Positions 5,798 to 10,859 of a stretch of DNA of 10,859 nucleotides are shown one piece after another. The DNA lies in assembly GCA_965369305.1 (NCBI GenBank), contig CBDUQG010000034.1, positions 1-10,859 of the forward strand, written 5' to 3'. Origin of the DNA: JAFGTE01 sp965369305. GTDB taxonomy: Bacteria > Patescibacteriota > Gracilibacteria > UM-FILTER-43-11. A program made the position numbers and the translations under genes. Within the stretch, counting starts at the first letter, position 1; every line of letters begins with the position of its first letter. Below the pieces are notes generated by a model. That model ran no database searches. It was given only the letters and a program-made list of their open reading frames with translations, and had not been told where the DNA came from.

Positions 5798-7063
5798 CTA
5801 GTAAATAGCGCCTCTAACGATGGTTTTTATCGGCCAGCCCTTCATTTTCATACCTATATAAGGGCTATTCTTCCCCTTTGACTCAAAACTGGCAACATCA
5901 ACGACCTTTTCAGTTTCTAAGTCTACCAAAGTCAAATCGGCTGGGTACCCTTCCTTAATTCGCCCCTGTCGTAGGTTCATGAGCTTAGCTGGTTCGATGG
6001 TCATTAGGCGAATCACATCCATAAGCGGTAGACCAGCGTTGTAGTGCAGGGTGGTAATGCAGGTGGCTAGGCATGTTTCAATCTGAGAAAAGCCAAAAGC
6101 AGAAGCTTTAAGATCACCGGTCTTATCTTCTGCGCGGTGCGGAGCATGGTCAGTGGCAATCAGGTCGATGGTACCGTCTTTAAGACCTTCGATCAGCGCC
6201 TGGCGGTCCTCCTCGGTGCGGAGTGGGGGATTGACCTTGCCCAGGCTGCCGACTTCATCAACGCGTTTGTCGGTCAAGGTCAGATGATGCGGCGTGGTGT
6301 CAACCGTAATCAGATCCGATTGCTTTTTAGCTTCACGCACCAGCTCAACCGATTGCTTGGTCGAAACATGGGTGAAGTGAGCTCTAGTGCCTAGCTCTAG
6401 GGCGATTCGGATGCCGCGCTCCACCGCCTTCCATTCTTTTTCGTGGGGCTGGCCTGGCACACCTAGTTTTTGGCTGATTTCACCCTCATTCATCACTCCA
6501 TCCGGGGCAATGGAATGCATTTCTGGATGAGTGATCAGCAGCAAGTCATTCTCCTTGGCCTTGGCATAAGCTGCTTTGAGCAAGCCTTCATCTTCCACAT
6601 CATAGCCATCATCCGAAATAGCGCGAATGCTAAGGGCTGAATACTGGTCAATATCAGCCAGTTCTTTGCCCTCCAAATGCTTGGTGATGGCACCAACAAT
6701 GTGGGTTTCGACGCGCGCATCCTTGATGAGTTCCTGGTATTGTTCAATGTATTTCTCCGCACAAAGCGGGGGCTTGGTGTTGGGCATGGCAAAAACAGTG
6801 GTCACGCCACCCTTCCGGGCCGCCTTGGTGCCAGTAACAATCGTCTCTTTGTCAGCCTGCTCCATATCTCTAAGATGTACATGAATATCAATAATGCCCG
6901 GGATCACCAAAAGACCGGTGGCATCCACGGTATGCATGTTGTCACCTGGCTCAATTGATCCAATCCGCTTGATTTCCTGATCCTCGATCAAAATGTCGGT
7001 GACTTCGTCTCGTCCAGACTCTGGATCCATCACGCGCCCACCTTTGATCAGAATTTGAGTCAT
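5798..7063 (-). CDS. pyrC: dihydroorotase (class I)
   Basis: Zinc amidohydrolase that cyclises carbamoyl-aspartate to dihydroorotate, third step of de novo UMP synthesis. The 421 residues fit the long PyrC type of B. subtilis and Aquifex rather than the roughly 350-residue E. coli type. Metal and catalytic motifs are HVHLR (61-65), AMPNTKPPL (92-100), SDDG (150-153, the aspartate ligand of this class), H179 in ITHPE, GVMNEGE (189-195), THVSTKQSVELVREAK (231-246), TTPHHLTLTD (256-265) and ATDHAPHRAEDKT (303-315, catalytic D305). The C-terminus shows the usual small beta sandwich (GRIKEGYPADLTLVD, 367-381). Its ATG shares a base with the pyrB stop (TAATG), so it is translated from the pyrB message. 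The stop is TAG. Confidence 0.96.
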   Translation of the reverse strand: MTQILIKGGRVMDPESGRDEVTDILIEDQEIKRIGSIEPGDNMHTVDATGLLVIPGIIDIHVHLRDMEQADKETIVTGTKAARKGGVTTVFAMPNTKPPLCAEKYIEQYQELIKDARVETHIVGAITKHLEGKELADIDQYSALSIRAISDDGYDVEDEGLLKAAYAKAKENDLLLITHPEMHSIAPDGVMNEGEISQKLGVPGQPHEKEWKAVERGIRIALELGTRAHFTHVSTKQSVELVREAKKQSDLITVDTTPHHLTLTDKRVDEVGSLGKVNPPLRTEEDRQALIEGLKDGTIDLIATDHAPHRAEDKTGDLKASAFGFSQIETCLATCITTLHYNAGLPLMDVIRLMTIEPAKLMNLRQGRIKEGYPADLTLVDLETEKVVDVASFESKGKNSPYIGMKMKGWPIKTIVRGAIY

Positions 7064-7980
7064 TACTTTTTGTAGTAATTTAGCGCGAGGTTTTTTAATA
7101 GAGCCATACGCATGTAAACGCCATTTTCAGCTTGGCGGTAGTAAGCAGCCTGCTCCATCATATCGACTTCAGTGGTGATCTCATCCACACGTGGAAGGGG
7201 ATGGAGCACTCTCATTTCAGGCTTTCCTGAACGAACCACATCAGAGGTCAGAACATAGGTTCCTTTCAAGAAGTAGTATTCTTCCAAGTTTTCAAAACGT
7301 TCCTGCTGAATGCGAGTCATGTAAAGAATATCCATTTCCGGCACATGCGGATTCAGCTCTGAGTCCTCTACATACTCAATCCCTGCCTCATCGAGCATTT
7401 TCAGGTACTGATTCGGGATCTTGAGCTGGCCAGGAGCGATAAAAATAATCTTCTTGATCTTGTAAAGTCTGAGCAGGTAAAGGAGTGAGTGAACCGTTCG
7501 ACCGAATTTCATGTCTCCGACAAATCCAACGGTTAGTCCGTCGATCTTACCCATTTCCCGGTTGATCGTGTACATATCAAGAAGGGCCTGAGTAGGATGC
7601 TGGTTGGCACCATCTCCTGCATTCAGGAAGGGTTTTTTAGTTTCTTTGATAGCCTGAGCAGCCGATCCTTCCTTAGGATGTCTCATGACCAGAACATCAG
7701 CGTACTTCTCAATCACACGGATAGTGTCAGCCAGAGTCTCACCTTTTTTCATCGAGGTGCTGCTGGCGTTGGCTACCGTAATAAGTCCACCCCCTAAATT
7801 CAGGGCGGCAGACTCAAATGAGAGCCTTGTGCGTGTACTTGGTTCAAAGAAAAGGCTGGCGACCGATAGGCCGTCAAGATCCTTGGTCTTCTTGCCGCGA
7901 AGCGCTTCGGCTTCTTCTATAAAAAAATCGACTTCCTCGCGGGTGAGGTCAGCCGTCGTAATGAGCTGTGTTCGGTCCAT
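7063..7980 (-). CDS. pyrB: aspartate carbamoyltransferase catalytic subunit
   Basis: Condenses carbamoyl phosphate with aspartate, second step of pyrimidine synthesis. It is full length at 305 residues. Carbamoyl phosphate site FEPSTRTRLSFE (45-56), SSTSMKKGETLADT (73-86, catalytic-loop lysine), MRHPKEGSA (99-107), NQHPTQALLD (126-135), GDMKFGRTVHS (155-165), YMTRIQQERF (220-229) and HPLPRVDEI (260-268) are all intact. The YMTR and HPLPRVDEI sequences mark it as ATCase rather than ornithine carbamoyltransferase. No pyrI regulatory subunit gene is adjacent, so it may act as an unregulated trimer. It is transcribed with pyrC from a good promoter 31 bp upstream of the ATG. The short leader has no room for a PyrR attenuator. 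The stop is TAA. Confidence 0.97.
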   Translation of the reverse strand: MDRTQLITTADLTREEVDFFIEEAEALRGKKTKDLDGLSVASLFFEPSTRTRLSFESAALNLGGGLITVANASSTSMKKGETLADTIRVIEKYADVLVMRHPKEGSAAQAIKETKKPFLNAGDGANQHPTQALLDMYTINREMGKIDGLTVGFVGDMKFGRTVHSLLYLLRLYKIKKIIFIAPGQLKIPNQYLKMLDEAGIEYVEDSELNPHVPEMDILYMTRIQQERFENLEEYYFLKGTYVLTSDVVRSGKPEMRVLHPLPRVDEITTEVDMMEQAAYYRQAENGVYMRMALLKNLALNYYKK

Positions 7981-8010
7981 GTTTCTTGTTTTTAGAGGTT
8001 TACCTTCCCG

Positions 8011-8039
8011 ATTTTATACCGAGCCAGCTAAGCTGTAAA
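8011..8039 (-). promoter_or_regulatory. pyrBC promoter with internal palindrome
   Basis: On the minus strand, TTTACA (8039-8034, 5/6) and TAAAAT (8016-8011, 5/6) are 17 bp apart. TATAAA overlaps the -10. A palindrome CAGCT-A-AGCTG (8025-8035 on the plus strand) fills part of the spacer and touches the -35 box, where a repressor could act. The predicted leader is about 24 nt. Confidence 0.65.
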
Positions 8040-8045
8040 GATTTA

Positions 8046-8891
8046 TTACCAACCAAGAACCCTGAGGATGTCGCGCGGCTCACTAGCTCTAATAATGCGG
8101 GTTGTACTGGAAACCTTGGTGCCAAGCGACATATTCTTTTTCATAATTCTGGCGGGGGCGAATCGTTTAAGAATTTCTATCTGCTCTGCGCTTGCTTCAC
8201 CCCACCTGGCATGAATGCCTAAGCAGCCATACTCAGCAGCCAGGGTCATGTCCTTTGCAAAGTTATCACCAACAATGACCACATGTCGCTTGATCTCCTC
8301 TCTTGTCATACCAACCACTGCCTCTAAGTCCGTGTGAGGTTTCTCACGCTCAAGCGTATGGACCGGAAAGCCTAGTCCATAGTGCTCCTTGTCCTTATCC
8401 CTGTAGTGCTCGGGAATCATTTCCTGCATGCTATCGTCAAGGGCATGCATGGATCTAAAAAGGGACTGCTGAACGTTTAGGTACCGAATGCGAGAGGCAG
8501 CGTGAAAGGCGGGCGCATCAGAAAGGATCTGATTATCAATATCCTGCTCATCAGCGACCTCCAATACCTCAGTAATGCCTTCATAGAGGCTCAGGGAGTT
8601 GGTGCGTGTCGAATGAAACCGCCTTTGTACCTTCTTGATAAGGTCATGTAGATCAACATCATGGTTCATGAAAAGACCACCACTATCTAGTGCTTGAATG
8701 AGCCAGCTCGACTCCACCGTTCGAGCTTGAGTGTAGTAGCTTTGCATTGCTCGAGCTACTTCCTCTCGGGTGATGCCGACCTCACTACTGATAACCTCGC
8801 ACATAGCAGGATAGATTTGGGTGGCATAACTCGCCCAATCCCAAAGAGTATTGTCGACGTCCCAAACAATTTTTTTTACTTCGCGTTCCAT
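8046..8891 (-). CDS. HAD-superfamily hydrolase
   Basis: A 281-residue haloacid-dehalogenase-type phosphohydrolase, cytoplasmic. All four motifs are present: motif I DVDNTL (11-16, nucleophile D11 and acid D13), motif II with S124 in ILSDAP, motif III with K184 in REKPHTDL, and motif IV VIVGDNFAKDM (205-215). A helical cap domain occupies about 20-105, as in subfamily I phosphatases of the Gph/YjjG kind. The segment between motifs II and III (125-183) is longer than in small phosphoglycolate phosphatases. The tail after GIHARWGEAS (225-234) adds about 45 residues. The substrate cannot be told from sequence. A nucleotidase or sugar phosphatase role is possible, and the pyrB neighbour is suggestive but a separate promoter lies between them. 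The stop is TAA. Confidence 0.88.
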   Translation of the reverse strand: MEREVKKIVWDVDNTLWDWASYATQIYPAMCEVISSEVGITREEVARAMQSYYTQARTVESSWLIQALDSGGLFMNHDVDLHDLIKKVQRRFHSTRTNSLSLYEGITEVLEVADEQDIDNQILSDAPAFHAASRIRYLNVQQSLFRSMHALDDSMQEMIPEHYRDKDKEHYGLGFPVHTLEREKPHTDLEAVVGMTREEIKRHVVIVGDNFAKDMTLAAEYGCLGIHARWGEASAEQIEILKRFAPARIMKKNMSLGTKVSSTTRIIRASEPRDILRVLGW

Positions 8892-8899
8892 GGTGATTT

Positions 8900-8928
8900 A
8901 TCTTATTTGGATTTTGGCCCTTCAGCAA
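8900..8928 (-). promoter_or_regulatory. promoter for the HAD hydrolase gene
   Basis: On the minus strand, TTGCTG (8928-8923, 3/6) and TAAGAT (8905-8900, 4/6) are 17 bp apart. A start 7 nt downstream falls at about 8893, only about two bases before the ATG at 8891, so the message would be leaderless or nearly so. Confidence 0.4.
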
Positions 8929-8935
8929 GTAAAAT
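8907..8935 (+). promoter_or_regulatory. promoter for obgE-pth
   Basis: TTGGAT (8907-8912, 3/6) and TAAAAT (8930-8935, 5/6) are 17 bp apart. The leader would be about 20 nt to the ATG at 8962. It overlaps the opposing promoter of the HAD gene almost completely, so the two may compete. Another TAAAAT at 8948-8953 has no -35 partner. Confidence 0.4.
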
Positions 8936-8961
8936 AGGGCAAGACCCTAAAATTGATCAAG

Positions 8962-10239
8962 ATGCATTTTGCTGATGAGGCTGAAATCAAAGTACAGGCA
9001 GGAAATGGCGGAAATGGTTCTTTTTCCTTCCGCCGCGAGAAGTTTATCGCCAAAGGTGGGCCCGATGGAGGCAATGGTGGTGACGGAGGTAGTATTATTT
9101 TGCAGGCTGATGAAAACATGAATACACTGGTGAATTTTGTCAGTCAGAAGCACTTTAAAGCTGATCATGGAAAGCAGGGGTTAGGTCAGAATAAGTACGG
9201 GGCAGCCGGTGAAGACCTCATTCTAAAAGTCCCTGTGGGGACCATAGTTCTTGATGCTGAAACAAATGAGCAAATGGCCGACTTAACGCATAATGGTGAG
9301 CAGGTCATTGTGGCCCGCGGCGGCCTTGGGGGGAAGGGGAATGCCAACTTCAAGTCATCCACACGGCAGGCGCCTGATTTTGCGGAGCTCGGCGAGCCAG
9401 GCGAGCAGCGAATGATCAAGCTGGAGCTCAAGCTGATAGCCGACATCGCCTTGGTTGGTTATCCAAGTGTAGGGAAATCCACGTTGATTTCACGCATCAG
9501 CAACGCTCGCCCAAAAATTGCCGATTATCCTTTCACGACACTGGTCCCGAATCTGGGTGTGGTTAAAGTTGATCAGACTGACTTCGTGGTCGCTGACATC
9601 CCCGGGCTGATTGAAGGTGCACATGAAGGAAAGGGGCTTGGAATATCCTTCTTAAGGCACATCGAGCGTGCTGAAATCCTGGTGCATCTCCTTGATCTAA
9701 CTCGAGACAACACGGTAGACGATTTCAAAAAGCTCAACCTTGAACTTGAGTCCTATAGTAAAGTGCTGGCTCAAAAAGAACAGATCGTTGTTTTCAACAA
9801 AAGCGATGCCACCATTCCTGAAATCATCGAAGAGGCAAAAAAGAATTTTAAGAAATATAAGCCCCTATTTATTTCATCTGTTTCAGGAGAAGGCCTCGAC
9901 GCGTTCTTATACCGGCTGAAGGACGAAGTTGTAGCGCATCGCAAAAAGATGAAGGCCGGCAAGCCCAAGGAAGACTTCAAAGTCTTCAGGCCACACCTAG
10001 AAATTCCCGACGCTAAACAATACACGATTGAAAAGGAGGGGGATGATTTCCGCATTAAAGGAAAACGCATTGAGCAGCTGGCCATCATGACCGACATGAG
10101 TAAAAAAGGTGGTGTCTTTAGAATGCACGACATCCTGATGAAAATCGGTGCTTACCGCCAGATGAAGAAAATGGGCGGTAAGGATGGTGATAAGATTCAT
10201 ATTAGCGAGCGCACCTTTACCTACATGGATTTAAGCTAA
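8962..10239 (+). CDS. obgE: GTPase Obg/CgtA
   Basis: Essential GTPase that binds the 50S subunit and links ribosome assembly to stress. I start it at ATG 8962 (425 residues, MHFADEAEIKVQAGNGGNGS), because Obg proteins begin at this point. TTG at 8953 would add MIK. Glycine-rich Obg fold about 1-155 (GGPDGGNGGDGG, ARGGLGGKGN). G domain: G1 GYPSVGKST (166-174), switch I around DYPFTTLVPNLG (188-199), G3 DIPGLIEGAHEGKGLG (212-227), G4 NKSD (279-282), G5 SSVSGEG (305-311). A C-terminal OCT domain follows (about 340-425, FRIKGKRIEQLAIMTDM), which E. coli ObgE lacks and Gram-positive Obg has. No Shine-Dalgarno is present. The stop is TAA. Confidence 0.96.
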   Translation: MHFADEAEIKVQAGNGGNGSFSFRREKFIAKGGPDGGNGGDGGSIILQADENMNTLVNFVSQKHFKADHGKQGLGQNKYGAAGEDLILKVPVGTIVLDAETNEQMADLTHNGEQVIVARGGLGGKGNANFKSSTRQAPDFAELGEPGEQRMIKLELKLIADIALVGYPSVGKSTLISRISNARPKIADYPFTTLVPNLGVVKVDQTDFVVADIPGLIEGAHEGKGLGISFLRHIERAEILVHLLDLTRDNTVDDFKKLNLELESYSKVLAQKEQIVVFNKSDATIPEIIEEAKKNFKKYKPLFISSVSGEGLDAFLYRLKDEVVAHRKKMKAGKPKEDFKVFRPHLEIPDAKQYTIEKEGDDFRIKGKRIEQLAIMTDMSKKGGVFRMHDILMKIGAYRQMKKMGGKDGDKIHISERTFTYMDLS

Positions 10240-10256
10240 ATTGCTAAAATGAAATC

Positions 10257-10823
10257 ATGAAACTGATTGTCGGACTTGGAAATCCAGGAGATAAGTACAA
10301 AAACACGCGCCACAATGCGGGTTTTATGGCTGTCGACTATCTGGCAGAGCATTTCGGCTTTGATGAGTTTAAAACGCTCGACAAAGGAAAGTCGCTCATG
10401 ACCAAAGGTGAGATTGATGGACAGAAGGTGATCCTGCTCAAGCCGCAGAGCTTTATGAACCTTTCAGGTATTGCGACGCAGGCGGTAACTAGCTACTTTA
10501 AAATTGACCGGCAGGACATCATTGCCATTTATGATGAGGCGGAAATACCACTTGGTACACTTCGTGTGCGCCCTGAGGGCTCTGCCGGAGGTCACAACGG
10601 GGTTAAATCCCTAATTCAGGAGCTAGGCGACAATGACTTCAAGCGGGTACGCATTGGTATTAAGCCTGACAAGCCGTTCCCGGGAGCACTAGAAGATTTT
10701 GTTCTGGGAAGGTTGACCGAAGACGAGCATGCAGCCTTTGCTCAGGTTTTCGACAAATTACCGAGCCTCATCGAAAAGCTCCTCACAGGTGATATGCAAT
10801 CTGTAATGAATGAATACAATTAG
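10257..10823 (+). CDS. pth: peptidyl-tRNA hydrolase
   Basis: Bacterial Pth1, 188 residues, full length. It frees tRNA from peptidyl-tRNAs that drop off the ribosome. Active-site and binding residues sit where expected: N9 in GLGNPG, H19 in NTRHNAGF, KPQSFMNLSG with N68 (62-71), D93 in IAIYDEAEIPLG, and GSAGGHNGVKS with N114 (108-118), then FKRVRIGI (128-135). The usual DDLDLP-type segment is DEAEIP here, keeping the catalytic aspartate and changing the second acid to glutamate. It follows obgE by 17 bp and is probably cotranscribed. The gap has no Shine-Dalgarno. No hairpin follows the TAG stop. Confidence 0.96.
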   Translation: MKLIVGLGNPGDKYKNTRHNAGFMAVDYLAEHFGFDEFKTLDKGKSLMTKGEIDGQKVILLKPQSFMNLSGIATQAVTSYFKIDRQDIIAIYDEAEIPLGTLRVRPEGSAGGHNGVKSLIQELGDNDFKRVRIGIKPDKPFPGALEDFVLGRLTEDEHAAFAQVFDKLPSLIEKLLTGDMQSVMNEYN

Positions 10824-10831
10824 GCTAATAA

Positions 10832-10859
10832 TTGACATTTTCTATAAAAAATAGTATAA
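10832..10859 (+). promoter_or_regulatory. strong promoter at the window edge for a gene outside it
   Basis: A perfect TTGACA (10832-10837), a 17-bp A/T-rich spacer, then TATAA at 10855-10859, cut off by the end of the window. If the next base is T, both boxes are consensus. It faces right, so a highly expressed gene or RNA gene probably lies just downstream. Confidence 0.6.

Noticed and set aside
7981..8010. A PyrR-type attenuator or riboswitch in the pyrB leader
   Set aside because: Only about 24-30 nt lie between the predicted start and the ATG, with no hairpin followed by a T run.
9186..10133. Long minus-strand frames opposite obgE, and similar shadows opposite pyrH, frr and dnaA
   Set aside because: The plus-strand proteins have full family motifs there. 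The antisense frames are low-complexity (Ser/Pro/Leu-rich) and show no recognisable domain.
36..10823. Use of genetic code 25 (UGA=Gly)
   Set aside because: No in-frame TGA occurs in about 3,400 codons and conserved glycines are all GGN, so the standard table reads every gene fully.
1..10859. tRNA genes, CRISPR arrays, insertion sequences, prophage genes or toxin-antitoxin pairs
   Set aside because: Reading the gaps found no cloverleaf-like segment, no regularly spaced repeats, no transposase or integrase frame, and no paired small ORFs.

Overview
The window is a gene-dense bacterial chromosome segment of moderate GC. It holds twelve protein genes, almost all of them core housekeeping genes: a PilT-type pilus retraction ATPase, UMP kinase (pyrH), ribosome recycling factor (frr), an RseP-type site-2 protease, dnaA, dihydroorotase (pyrC), aspartate carbamoyltransferase (pyrB), a HAD hydrolase, the GTPase obgE and peptidyl-tRNA hydrolase (pth). 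Two more are small uncharacterised proteins. I see no tRNA or rRNA gene, insertion sequence, phage gene or CRISPR array. I read it as a streamlined genome, most plausibly Patescibacteria/CPR near Peregrinibacteria or Gracilibacteria. That is an inference from three things: rseP follows frr directly without uppS, cdsA and dxr; no gene has a Shine-Dalgarno site; and no gene stops with TGA. The taxonomy is only moderately supported.

Layout. A plus-strand block (36-5367) runs pilT, a 72-residue ORF, pyrH, frr, rseP, dnaA. A minus-strand block (8891 down to 5364) runs HAD hydrolase, pyrB, pyrC, then a small four-cysteine protein. A second plus-strand block (8962-10823) holds obgE and pth. The first two blocks converge with stop codons overlapping inside one CTAG. 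The second and third diverge from a 70-bp gap that appears to carry two overlapping promoters. The only gene-free stretches of any size are 3790-3957 (upstream of dnaA, with several inverted repeats) and gaps of 65-83 bp that carry promoters.

How the genes fit together. PyrB and PyrC catalyse steps 2 and 3 of de novo pyrimidine synthesis, share a TAATG junction and have a recognisable promoter. PyrH acts later in the same pathway, making UDP. Frr, Pth and ObgE serve ribosome recycling, peptidyl-tRNA rescue and 50S assembly. DnaA initiates replication. PilT and RseP are envelope functions.

The most interesting signals are genome-wide habits visible in miniature. All twelve genes end in TAG (6) or TAA (6) and none in TGA, yet no in-frame TGA occurs in about 3,400 codons. 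UGA is therefore neither a stop nor a glycine codon here, as would be expected of a genome relying on RF1 alone, one step from the UGA=Gly code of Gracilibacteria and SR1. Promoters look like ordinary sigma-70 sites with 17-bp spacers, but lie so close to start codons that leaders would be about 2-20 nt, and ribosome binding sites are absent. The dnaA leader is the exception: long, structured and ending in a terminator-like hairpin next to a non-ATG start codon.
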